A stretch of DNA of 40,838 nucleotides from an uncultured Actinomycetes bacterium (GTDB lineage: Bacteria; Actinomycetota; Coriobacteriia; Coriobacteriales; Atopobiaceae), in contig ONMP01000005.1 in assembly GCA_900318935.1 (NCBI GenBank), forward strand, positions 1-40,838. Reading direction: 5' to 3'. The notes beneath the pieces were generated by a model that did not search any database, was not told the DNA's origin, and saw only the letters and a list, made by a program, of their open reading frames with translations. Made by a program: the position numbers and the translations under genes. Each line of letters opens with the position of its first letter. Position 1 is the first letter of the stretch. Of the stretch, positions 25,021-32,686 are shown piece after piece.

Positions 25021-26208
25021 ATGACCAGACTGGGCATTTCGGTGTTTCCCGACATGCGGCCGCTCTCAGAAATTCAGGAGTATGTGGCCTTGGCTGCACA
25101 CCATGGCTTCACGCGTGTCTTTAGCAGCATGTTTTCCGTTGATGGCACATCCGAGGAAGTACTGTCGCTCTTTGCCGAACTCAATGCGTGCGCACATAAA
25201 CACGGCATGGAGGTTTCTCTTGACATCAATCCTGAATGCATGGAGCGCCTTGGTGCAATGCCTCATGACCTACGCGTATTTGCTGACATCAAGTGCGACA
25301 TACTACGGATGGACGGGGCTTACGGCCAAGACGACAATCTCGCGATGCTTGGAAATCCCTATGGCATGAAGATAGAGTACAACGCAAGCGCGCTCGCGCC
25401 TGAGCATATAGAAGCTCTTGTCGAGCGTGGAGCAAGCAGGGACCAAATCCTTGCGTGTCACAACTTCTACCCGCAGCGCTACACAGGATTTCGTTGGGAC
25501 AAGTATTGCGAGGTGAACCGGCGCCTCCAAGCTGCTGGCGTGCGCATCGGTGCGTTCGCCGCATCGCAGGCACCGGGAACGCATGGTGTATGGGATGCCC
25601 AGTGTGGGCTTCCGACTGTCGAGCGGCTGCGGGATTACCCGGCTGAGCTTCAGGCGCGCATACTGGTGGCAGGGGGTGCTACCGAAGTGTTCTTTGGTAA
25701 CGCCTATGCTAGTGAAGAGGAACTTGAAGCCGTGCATGAGGTTTTGACGCCCGTTGAGCCCCATTACCTGAGTGACGCGCATAGAGCGATGGTCGAGGAG
25801 ATCTTTTCCTATCTGGGAAGCAGGCTTGATCTTATGACGCAAAAGAAGGTGCGTGTCGAGCCAGTGTTCGATCTCACTTCTGTGGAGAAGACCATTCTCT
25901 TTGAATACTTCCCGCATGTGGATATGGGCGACTCTTCGGAGTGGATTTGGCGCTCACGTGGCCCTCGTTCGTTCTTTGCGAGCGAAACCATCGCACCGCG
26001 TCGCTATGACGGGGAGTATTTCGCGGTTGGCGATGTGGTCATGGTCAACGACAACTATAAGCACTATGCGGGCGAGGTGCAGGTGGTGCTCAAACCCATC
26101 GAGAATGACGGCACGCGCAATCTCGTGGGACGTCTCAGCGGGGGAGAACTCTTGATGTTTGACGTCATTGAAGATGGCGACATCGTAGTCTTTATTCCGA
26201 GTCGATAG
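25021..26208 (+). CDS. DUF871 / MupG-like glycosidase
   Basis: A 395-residue protein of the DUF871 family. An N-terminal TIM-barrel (about 1-240) starts GISVFPDMRPLSEI and includes SLDINPECMERLG, DILRMDGAYG and CHNFYPQRYTGFRW. A C-terminal cyclophilin-like beta domain (about 265-395) contains NDNYKHYAGEVQVVLKP and VEDGDIVVFIPSR-like endings (IEDGDIVVFIPSR). MupG of S. aureus in this family is a 6-phospho-N-acetylmuramidase acting on PTS-imported MurNAc-6P disaccharide. Here there is no murQ-like etherase beside it, so another 6-phospho-disaccharide imported by the neighbouring PTS is equally likely. ATG 25021 follows AAGGGGAA. Confidence 0.85.
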   Translation: MTRLGISVFPDMRPLSEIQEYVALAAHHGFTRVFSSMFSVDGTSEEVLSLFAELNACAHKHGMEVSLDINPECMERLGAMPHDLRVFADIKCDILRMDGAYGQDDNLAMLGNPYGMKIEYNASALAPEHIEALVERGASRDQILACHNFYPQRYTGFRWDKYCEVNRRLQAAGVRIGAFAASQAPGTHGVWDAQCGLPTVERLRDYPAELQARILVAGGATEVFFGNAYASEEELEAVHEVLTPVEPHYLSDAHRAMVEEIFSYLGSRLDLMTQKKVRVEPVFDLTSVEKTILFEYFPHVDMGDSSEWIWRSRGPRSFFASETIAPRRYDGEYFAVGDVVMVNDNYKHYAGEVQVVLKPIENDGTRNLVGRLSGGELLMFDVIEDGDIVVFIPSR

Positions 26209-26226
26209 TGTATGGAGGTCGTAACC

Positions 26227-26718
26227 ATGAGCATGAAGACGAGGGTGGTTAGCGCGCTGCTCACAAACATACCCATCTGCATCGTTTTGTCATTCCTGTC
26301 GTGCTGGCTTGGCATGCGAAATGCCAATGTTCCACAGGAAGTATTCGCGCGCGTTTACCTTGTCTCGGCACTCCGGAGCTGCGTGATTTCATATGTGGTG
26401 GGATGTGCGGTCGGTATCCTGCTGCCTCTGCCAAAATGGGGTATGGCAGTTGCGGGAAGGCTTGGGCTTACACCTCGAGACGGCTTGAAGTTTGGTCTGG
26501 TGATGACAGCCTTTATCAATCTGGTGTACGTGCTCATCCTTTCGGCCGTGCTTACCTACGTGAATGTAATCGTGATCAACGGGGCACCGATTCAGGTGTT
26601 TCCGGGAGCTTATCTCAGCAGTCTTCTACCCTGCTATATTGTGAGCTTCATCATATCATTCTTATGGGCGCACCGCGCAGAGGAGATTGCGCGTGGCATA
26701 TGCCATGACGCTCGTTAG
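26227..26718 (+). CDS. Small four-helix membrane protein, unknown function
   Basis: A 163-residue protein with four predicted membrane helices (about 8-26, 40-62, 83-107, 124-146). It is organised as two similar helical pairs, reminiscent of DUF2798-type proteins, but I cannot assign it firmly. The start is ATG 26227 with GGAGG at 26214-26218; ATG 26212 would overlap this site. It follows the DUF871 gene by 18 nt, so it is probably cotranscribed and could assist sugar uptake or efflux. That is a guess from context. Confidence 0.65.
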   Translation: MSMKTRVVSALLTNIPICIVLSFLSCWLGMRNANVPQEVFARVYLVSALRSCVISYVVGCAVGILLPLPKWGMAVAGRLGLTPRDGLKFGLVMTAFINLVYVLILSAVLTYVNVIVINGAPIQVFPGAYLSSLLPCYIVSFIISFLWAHRAEEIARGICHDAR

Positions 26719-26725
26719 ACATGTA

Positions 26726-26760
26726 GTGGGTCATCGGGAGAATATCCCTGATGGCCCACC
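26726..26760. terminator. Bidirectional stem-loop between convergent genes
   Basis: GTGGGTCATCGGGA pairs with TCCCTGATGGCCCAC (one bulge, one G-U) around GAATA. It sits between the membrane-protein stop (26718) and the GntR regulator stop (26764). Confidence 0.65.
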
Positions 26761-26763
26761 GCA

Positions 26764-27486
26764 CTAATGCGTACTGACGACGTAGAACTTGTAATCGCCC
26801 GCATGATGCGTCGTGGAGTATTCGAAGGGCGTACCATCATCGAGATAGGCAACTTGATGCACCTCAAAGAGGGGTTGGTCTGGCCCGATGCGAAGCCAAG
26901 CGCATTCCTCATCGCTCGGCATGACGGCGCAGAGCACGCGGTGGGCACTCGATATCTTGAATCCCAGATCTTCCTCTAGGTAGCGATAGATACTTCCATG
27001 GAGGTGCTCTTCCAAAAGCCCTGGGACAAGGTTGATTGGCATGTACGTATACTCGACGTTTTTGGGTTTCCCGTCGACGAGACGTGTGCGACAAATCCGG
27101 TAGACGAATTCTTCGGTGCGCAGGTCAAGGGCATCCGCTACTTCTGGCGTGGGATGCTCTATGCAAAACTCATGTACCTCGCTCGTAATCACGGTGTCGG
27201 TCTCGGCGTACTCAGCGGTGAGACCAGACATCTGACCTGAGGTACTCACACTGTCTTTCTGGCTCTTTCGCAAAGAAGCGATGCTCTTGACGTAGATGCC
27301 CGACCCTCGGCGACGTGCGATTAGGCCGAGATCCTCGAGCTCATCGAGAGCCTTCTTTACCGTGGTATTGCTGACGCCATAGATCGAGCAGAGTTCAGAC
27401 GTTGTGGGGAGACGAGAACCTGTCTCATACTCTCCGCTCTCTATAGCATTGCGCAGTGATTCGGCGAGGTCTTGGTATTTGCTCAT
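26764..27486 (-). CDS. GntR-family (HutC/UTRA) transcriptional regulator
   Basis: A 240-residue repressor-type protein. The N-terminal winged helix (residues 1-70) reads GSRLPTTSELCSIYGVSNTTVKKALDELEDLGLIARRRGSGIYV. The C-terminal UTRA ligand domain includes FVYRICRTRLVDGKP, YTYMPINLVPGL and the final STTHHAGDYKF. UTRA proteins usually sense a phosphosugar. It is divergent from the GH1 gene and convergent with the DUF871 operon, so it is the likely local regulator of both sugar operons. The start at 27486 follows AAGGAAC; a start five codons earlier is possible but lacks a site. Confidence 0.92.
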   Translation of the reverse strand: MSKYQDLAESLRNAIESGEYETGSRLPTTSELCSIYGVSNTTVKKALDELEDLGLIARRRGSGIYVKSIASLRKSQKDSVSTSGQMSGLTAEYAETDTVITSEVHEFCIEHPTPEVADALDLRTEEFVYRICRTRLVDGKPKNVEYTYMPINLVPGLLEEHLHGSIYRYLEEDLGFKISSAHRVLCAVMPSDEECAWLRIGPDQPLFEVHQVAYLDDGTPFEYSTTHHAGDYKFYVVSTH

Positions 27487-27546
27487 GATTGTTCCTTGCA
27501 AGCGATCAGGTCATCTCAGTATATATCATCTGTCAAAGTTAATGCC

Positions 27547-27570
27547 ACTCGCGCGAGTATAACGACCGTT
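27547..27570. promoter_or_regulatory. Candidate operator dyads between gntR and the GH1 gene
   Basis: A perfect 12-bp palindrome ACTCGCGCGAGT (27547-27558) is followed closely by AACG-AC-CGTT (27561-27570). Both lie just upstream of the GH1 promoter and within the divergent intergenic region. Assignment to the GntR protein is inference from location only. Confidence 0.35.
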
Positions 27571-27591
27571 TACAGATGCAAAAATAAACGC

Positions 27592-27620
27592 TTGCAAATA
27601 AAAGTAAGAGCACTTAATCT
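27592..27620 (+). promoter_or_regulatory. Promoter of the GH1-IIC operon
   Basis: TTGCAA (27592-27597), 17 nt, TAATCT (27615-27620), 32 nt before the start codon, in an AT-rich stretch. Confidence 0.5.
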
Positions 27621-27651
27621 AAACACAACGAGCAACAGAAAGGACTGCACT

Positions 27652-29061
27652 ATGAGTGTTGTGCATGACAAGCTGCCAGACGACTTCTTCTTTGGGGCTG
27701 CGCTCTCGGGACCGCAGACCGAGGGGATGTGGCAGCGAATGGGCAAGCTGGAAAACCTGTGGGACACGTGGTCGAATCTCGACCTTGGTGCGTTTCATAA
27801 CCGCGTGGGTTCCTATGCGGGCAATGACATGGGAGCTCGTTTTGCTGAGGATTGGCAGACGTTTGCGAGCTTGGGATTCACGTCAGCTCGAACGTCTATC
27901 CAATGGTCGCGTCTCTTGGACGCCGATGGCAAGCTCAACCCCGAAGGTGCGGAATTCTACCATAGGCTCTTTGCAGCGGCGCGCGAGGCAGGCGTGGAGC
28001 CCTTCGTGAACCTATACCACTTCGACATGCCAGCATACCTTTTCCGCCGTGGAGGATGGGAGAGCCGTGAGGTCGTGGAGGCATACGCGCACTACGCAGC
28101 TACGGCATTTGCGGAGTTTGGCCAAGAGATCGAGCGTTGGTTTACGTTCAACGAGCCTATCGTCGAGCCCGAGCAGCGCTACGAGCATGGCAACTGGTAC
28201 CCCTTCCTGCACGATTATCAGCGTGCGCGTTCGGTGCAGTACGGCATCAGCCTTGCCCATTCGCTGGCAGTCAACGCGTTTCGTGAGGCACAGGCGGCGG
28301 GTGTCGTGCGTCCCGACGCTCGAATCGGCCTCATCAACTGCTTCACACCGCCGTATACGCGCGAGAACCCAAGCGATGCTGACCTTGAGGCTGTTCGCAT
28401 GACCGATGGCATCTGCAATCGCTGGTGGCTTGACCTCGTCACTTGCGGCACACTGCCGACAGACGTCATCGAAACTCTGTCGGAGCGAGGAATCGAGCTG
28501 CCCACTCGTCCTGGGGATGAGCAGATTCTGGCCCAGGGCAAGGTCGACTGGCTGGGTTTCAACTACTACCACCCCGCACGCGTGCAGGCTCCGGCGAGCG
28601 ATGTGGACGAGTATGGTCAGCCTGTCTTTGCTCAGGAATACATTTGGCCCGATGCCGTGATGAATGAGTCGCGCGGTTGGGAGATCTATCCTCAGGGCAT
28701 CTACGACTTCGCGATGACGATGGCGCGTGACTATCCCGATCTCGAGTGGTTCGTCTCCGAGAACGGCATCGGGATCGAAGAGGACCAAGCGGAGCGCGAC
28801 GAGCAAGGTCGCATCTGTGACACGGCGTATCGTGTGCCGTTCGTGCGCGAGCACCTCCGCTGGATTGCACGCGCCATCGACGAAGGTGCCAAGTGCCGAG
28901 GTTATCACTACTGGGGCGCCATCGACTGTTGGAGCTGGAACAACGCCTACAAGAATCGCTACGGCTTCGTGGAAGTCGACCTCGCGCATGGCTACATGCG
29001 CCGACCGAAGGAGTCCGCCGCTTGGATTGCAGAGGTCGCACGCACCCACCGTATCTCATAA
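27652..29061 (+). CDS. GH1 family 6-phospho-beta-glycosidase-like enzyme
   Basis: A 469-residue family 1 glycoside hydrolase. The acid/base Glu is in WFTFNEPIVE and the nucleophile Glu in WFVSENGIG. N-terminal FFFGAALSGPQTEG and WSRLLDADGKLNPEG are typical. Between two PTS permeases it most likely cleaves a phosphorylated disaccharide. The phosphate-binding loop reads SWNNAYKNRYGF where phospho-enzymes usually have S...K-R-Y: Ser and Tyr are kept but Asn stands at the Lys position, with a Lys one residue earlier. Specificity may thus differ. ATG 27652 follows GAAAGGA; the frame is open further upstream but without binding site and through the promoter. Confidence 0.9.
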   Translation: MSVVHDKLPDDFFFGAALSGPQTEGMWQRMGKLENLWDTWSNLDLGAFHNRVGSYAGNDMGARFAEDWQTFASLGFTSARTSIQWSRLLDADGKLNPEGAEFYHRLFAAAREAGVEPFVNLYHFDMPAYLFRRGGWESREVVEAYAHYAATAFAEFGQEIERWFTFNEPIVEPEQRYEHGNWYPFLHDYQRARSVQYGISLAHSLAVNAFREAQAAGVVRPDARIGLINCFTPPYTRENPSDADLEAVRMTDGICNRWWLDLVTCGTLPTDVIETLSERGIELPTRPGDEQILAQGKVDWLGFNYYHPARVQAPASDVDEYGQPVFAQEYIWPDAVMNESRGWEIYPQGIYDFAMTMARDYPDLEWFVSENGIGIEEDQAERDEQGRICDTAYRVPFVREHLRWIARAIDEGAKCRGYHYWGAIDCWSWNNAYKNRYGFVEVDLAHGYMRRPKESAAWIAEVARTHRIS

Positions 29062-29133
29062 CGGCATTCACGCTGGATGTAAAGCAAGGAAGTGACGTGC
29101 GGGAGGCGCACGCCCACATAGGAAGGAGAAGCA

Positions 29134-30465
29134 ATGTCAGAAGAAGTCGAAAGCAAGCCATCGTTCCTCGACAAGTTTGCCGAGATATCCGGAAGGATCG
29201 GCTCGGAGGTTCACCTGCGCAGCCTACGCGATGCCTTTGCCACCATCATGCCGCTCTATATCCTGGCCGGTATAGCGGTACTGATCAACAACGTCGTCTT
29301 TCCGCTGTTCCTCGCCGATGAGGCTCTCACCAATGTCCAGTATTGGGGCAATGCGCTGACCCTCGGCACACTCAACATCTCGGCCATCCTGCTTGCGGGC
29401 GTCGTAGGCTACTGCCACGCGCACAACATGCGCTACGAGCGCGACATCGCCTGCGTGGTCGTTGCCATCTCGGCTTTCTTTGTCACCATGCCTCAGAGCG
29501 TGGAGGTCGTCGTAGATGACGTGACGGGTATGGCGACCGGCGTCTTCTCGACGGCAAACACTGGCACGAACGGACTCTTTGGTGCCATCATCATCGGCCT
29601 GCTCGCGACGGCTCTCTTCATCAAGCTCTCGAGCATCGACAAGCTCAAGATCAACCTCGGCGAGGGCGTTCCGCCCGCGGTCGCTGGTTCCTTCAACGTC
29701 ATGATCCCCATGTTGCTCACGCTCTCCATCTTTGGCCTGCTCTCGGCAGTGCTCTTCGTCGGATTCCACACCGACCTCTCCACCCTCATCAAGCTCTTTG
29801 TGCAGACGCCGCTGCAGAGCCTCAACTCCAACATCTGGGGTGTCGTGATCATCTACACCTTCGCAAACCTTCTCTTCTGCCTGGGCATCCATCAGTCCGC
29901 CATCTCCGGCGTGCTCGCTGAGCCCATGCTCACCATCCTCATCACCGAAAACATGGCGGCCTACGCTTCCGGTGGTTTCGCAGCCATCCAGCCCGACCAC
30001 TATATGAACATGCAGATCGTCAACACCTTCGGTCTCATCGGCGGCTCTGGTTGCACGCTCTGCCTGCTCATCGCCACGTTCCTCTTCTCAAAGAACAAGA
30101 CGAGCAAGACCATCGCATCGCTCGCAGCCGGCCCTGGCATCTTCAACATCAACGAGCCTGTCATCTACGGCTATCCCATCGTGTACAACCTGCCGCTCAT
30201 GGTGCCCTTCGTGCTCATCCCCGACCTCTTTATGATCATCACTTACTTCGCCACCACCATGGGCCTCATCAATCCCTGCGTCGTCATGGTGCCGTGGACG
30301 ACTCCCGTGGTCCTCTCTGGCTTTCTCGCGACCGCAGGCGATTTCCGCGCTGCGATTCTGCAAGTCGTCCTCGTGGTGCTCGGCGTGCTCATCTATTTGC
30401 CCTTCATGAAGGTGCATGAGCGCGTCCAGGCTCAGCAGGCCGAGGCCGAGGCCGACGCTGCGTAA
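29134..30465 (+). CDS. PTS cellobiose-type IIC permease (second copy)
   Basis: A 443-residue permease with the family segments LRDAFATIMPLYILAG, FCLGIHQSAISG and FNINEPVIYGYPIVYNLP. It has only low similarity to the first IIC at 23102-24526 and lacks its Ala-rich insertion. No IIA or IIB is near, so it would depend on the components encoded at 22697 and 24615 or elsewhere. It follows the GH1 gene by 72 nt in one operon, which suggests it imports the GH1 substrate. AGGAAGGAGAA precedes ATG 29134. Confidence 0.92.
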   Translation: MSEEVESKPSFLDKFAEISGRIGSEVHLRSLRDAFATIMPLYILAGIAVLINNVVFPLFLADEALTNVQYWGNALTLGTLNISAILLAGVVGYCHAHNMRYERDIACVVVAISAFFVTMPQSVEVVVDDVTGMATGVFSTANTGTNGLFGAIIIGLLATALFIKLSSIDKLKINLGEGVPPAVAGSFNVMIPMLLTLSIFGLLSAVLFVGFHTDLSTLIKLFVQTPLQSLNSNIWGVVIIYTFANLLFCLGIHQSAISGVLAEPMLTILITENMAAYASGGFAAIQPDHYMNMQIVNTFGLIGGSGCTLCLLIATFLFSKNKTSKTIASLAAGPGIFNINEPVIYGYPIVYNLPLMVPFVLIPDLFMIITYFATTMGLINPCVVMVPWTTPVVLSGFLATAGDFRAAILQVVLVVLGVLIYLPFMKVHERVQAQQAEAEADAA

Positions 30466-30489
30466 TCGAGTCAAGCCCTTTCCTTCAGG

Positions 30490-30519
30490 GGCGAGGGGGT
30501 GGCCAGCCCCCTCGCCTTT
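30490..30519 (+). terminator. Terminator after the second IIC
   Basis: A 10-bp GC-rich stem (GGCGAGGGGG with CCCCCTCGCC, 30490-30499 and 30507-30516) around TGGCCAG, followed by TTTA. Confidence 0.75.
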
Positions 30520-30560
30520 ATGACTTTGTAAGTGTGTCGTAGCATGAGAGGAGAAGAAAA

Positions 30561-31433
30561 ATGAACCGCATTGGTATGGACATCGGAGGCACGCAGCTGC
30601 GTGTGGCCGCCTATGACGATGAAGGCAGGCAGCTAGCCAGAGAGGTCTTTGCGCATGATCACGAGGTAGGTCCCGAGGCAAACCTCGATAAGCTCGTGGC
30701 TGCCATCTATGAGTGGGGTTTGGAATACGAGGGCATCGGTGTGGGGTGCCCAGGACCGCTTGACTTTGCAACTGGTACCGTGCTGAACCCGCCAAACCTT
30801 CCAGGCTGGGAGAACTTTGGGGTAGCCGACTACCTCTCGACGCGCACAGGTCACCGTGTCCTCATCAACAATGACGCCAACGTGGCGGGATTGGCAGAAG
30901 CTCTCGTGGGTGCTGCCGCTGGCATGGAATCGGTATTTTACTTCACGGTTTCCACGGGCGTCGGCGGTGCATACATCTATCGCGGTGAGGTCGTAGGTGG
31001 GGCAAATTCGTGTGCGGCCGAGGTCTTCAACATGATGGTCTCGGACGACCCATTCCACAGGCCAGGCATGAACCCGGGTGGTCTCGAGGATCATGCCAGC
31101 GGAACGGCCATCGCACGTATGGGAAGCGATGCGTTGGGACACAAGGTTGACGCGGCTGAGGTGTTTGCGCTTGACGCGGCGGGTGACGAGAAGGCCCATG
31201 CTGTCATCGAGATGGCTGCCGATGCGTTGGCACGTGCAGTGGCGTGCGTGAGCTTCGTCGTAGATCCCAACTGTTTCGTGTTCGGTGGGTCAGTGGCGCT
31301 CTACAATCCTGGCTTCATCGATTTGGTACACGAGCGTGCATGCGGATATGTCCTCAATCCCACGACGCTTGACTTTGCTTTGGCACAATGCGGCGGAGAC
31401 GCCGGTCTTATTGGCGCTTCATTATTGATATAA
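30561..31433 (+). CDS. ROK-family sugar kinase
   Basis: A 290-residue kinase of the ROK/ASKHA fold. It has the phosphate loop GMDIGGTQLRVA, GIGVGCPGPLDF, NNDANVAGLAEA (catalytic Asp) and STGVGGAYIYRG. The zinc-binding Cys cluster found in most ROK kinases after the conserved GH motif is absent; the region reads NPGGLEDHASGTAI. It probably phosphorylates glucose or a related hexose released from the PTS sugars. Strong AGGAG before ATG 30561. It is separated from the IIC by a terminator, and manA follows after about 140 nt. Confidence 0.87.
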   Translation: MNRIGMDIGGTQLRVAAYDDEGRQLAREVFAHDHEVGPEANLDKLVAAIYEWGLEYEGIGVGCPGPLDFATGTVLNPPNLPGWENFGVADYLSTRTGHRVLINNDANVAGLAEALVGAAAGMESVFYFTVSTGVGGAYIYRGEVVGGANSCAAEVFNMMVSDDPFHRPGMNPGGLEDHASGTAIARMGSDALGHKVDAAEVFALDAAGDEKAHAVIEMAADALARAVACVSFVVDPNCFVFGGSVALYNPGFIDLVHERACGYVLNPTTLDFALAQCGGDAGLIGASLLI

Positions 31434-31571
31434 GCTCTGCGCCCATCATCCATTTGCCTTGCGGACGAGGAGACGCCGACTGCGTCTTCATGGTCGGGAA
31501 TTGGTGCAAAGTTGGTGTATGGTGGGATTTGGCGTGTACGTTTGGTTGAAAGCATTTGAAGGAGTATGGCA

Positions 31572-32522
31572 ATGAACGATCTGATTTTCTTGCGTCCGGT
31601 TTTGCAGGGGAAGCTGTGGGGAGGACATCGTCTGCACGATGACTATGGCTACGACGTGCCTGAGGGGCCAGTCGGCGAGTGCTGGGCCATCAGTGCGCAC
31701 CCTCACGGGGACTGCCGCGTGGTAGGTGGCGCATGGGACGGAAAGTTCTTCTCTGAGCTGTGGGCTGACCACCGTGAGCTGTTCGGCGGCTTGGAGGGTG
31801 ACGAGTTCCCGCTGCTCATCAAGATCATCGATGCCGAGGACGACCTCTCCATCCAGGTGCATCCGGATGACGAGTATGCCAACGAGCATGAGAACGGCTC
31901 GCTGGGCAAGCGTGAGTGCTGGTATGTGATTGATGCACGCGAAGGTGGCAACATCGTCGTCGGACAGCGCGCGCAGAGTCGCGCAGAATTCGCGCAGATG
32001 ATCGAAGAAGGGCGCTGGGATGACCTGCTGAATCGCGTGCCCATCCAGAAAGGCGACTTCTTCCAGATTGACCCTGGAACGGTACATGCCATTCTGGGCG
32101 GGACCCTCATCCTCGAGACACAGCAGTCGTCTGACGTGACATATCGCGTGTATGACTTCGATCGTCGTCAGGATGACGGATCGCTGCGCGAGCTTCACAT
32201 CCAGCAGGCCATCGATGTGGTGGACTTCGACGTGAAGGCTCCGACGACGGGCAAGGTGACTGCCCCTGAGGTCGACGGTGTGACGCGCTTGGTCGAGACG
32301 CCGAACTACGTGGTCGATCGCATCGTCGTGAAGTCCGATGCACCCGTGACCTATGCGCAGCCGTGGCCGTTCCTCAACGTGAGCGTGATCGAGGGCGCTG
32401 GCTCTGTCGTAGCGAATGACGCGACGTATGACCTGCCCAAGGGCACGCACTTCGTGGCTCCTGCCGATTCTGGCGACCTTGCCTTTGCGGGAGACATGAC
32501 GCTCATCGTCTCGCATCTGTAG
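31572..32522 (+). CDS. manA: Mannose-6-phosphate isomerase, class I
   Basis: A 316-residue zinc isomerase interconverting mannose-6-P and fructose-6-P. It has LIKIIDAEDDLSIQVHPDD (zinc ligands Gln and His), LGKRECWYVIDA (Glu), and DFFQIDPGTVHAILGGTLILE (His) followed by a cupin-like C-terminal half. It is the short Gram-positive form. ATG 31572 is preferred over ATG 31566, because AAGGAG at 31558-31563 stands 8 nt before the former and only 2 nt before the latter. It channels mannose-type sugars into glycolysis. Confidence 0.93.
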   Translation: MNDLIFLRPVLQGKLWGGHRLHDDYGYDVPEGPVGECWAISAHPHGDCRVVGGAWDGKFFSELWADHRELFGGLEGDEFPLLIKIIDAEDDLSIQVHPDDEYANEHENGSLGKRECWYVIDAREGGNIVVGQRAQSRAEFAQMIEEGRWDDLLNRVPIQKGDFFQIDPGTVHAILGGTLILETQQSSDVTYRVYDFDRRQDDGSLRELHIQQAIDVVDFDVKAPTTGKVTAPEVDGVTRLVETPNYVVDRIVVKSDAPVTYAQPWPFLNVSVIEGAGSVVANDATYDLPKGTHFVAPADSGDLAFAGDMTLIVSHL

Positions 32523-32543
32523 CACTGTCACTACCTTTGCCCA

Positions 32544-32602
32544 GAATGCCCCGCGGAATCGGACGGATAGGTTGCCTAACCGTCCGCCCCCGCGGGGCAT
32601 TC
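32544..32602 (+). terminator. Terminator after manA
   Basis: GAATGCCCCGCGG (32544-32556) pairs perfectly with CCGCGGGGCATTC (32590-32602); an inner CGGACGG/CCGTCCG pairing extends the stem. No long U-run follows. Confidence 0.65.
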
Positions 32603-32631
32603 GACTGTTAACGTTTCCATGAATGAAAGAG

Positions 32632-32661
32632 GCGCGGAAGGGAATCGCTTCCCTTCCGCGC
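32632..32661 (-). terminator. Terminator of the PepSY gene
   Basis: A perfect 13-bp stem (32632-32644 with 32649-32661) with a TCGC loop, downstream of the PepSY gene on the minus strand and followed on that strand by CTCTTTC. Confidence 0.7.
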
Positions 32662-32686
32662 GCATGCGGTTCTTTTACCGTCCCTC

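Noticed and set aside
28012-29049. 345-codon open frame antisense to the GH1 gene
   Set aside because: Shadow of a gene with clear catalytic motifs; no initiation signals.
31488-32600. 370-codon open frame antisense to manA
   Set aside because: The manA reading matches a known enzyme with all metal ligands; the opposite frame is low-complexity His/Arg/Val and crosses two terminators.
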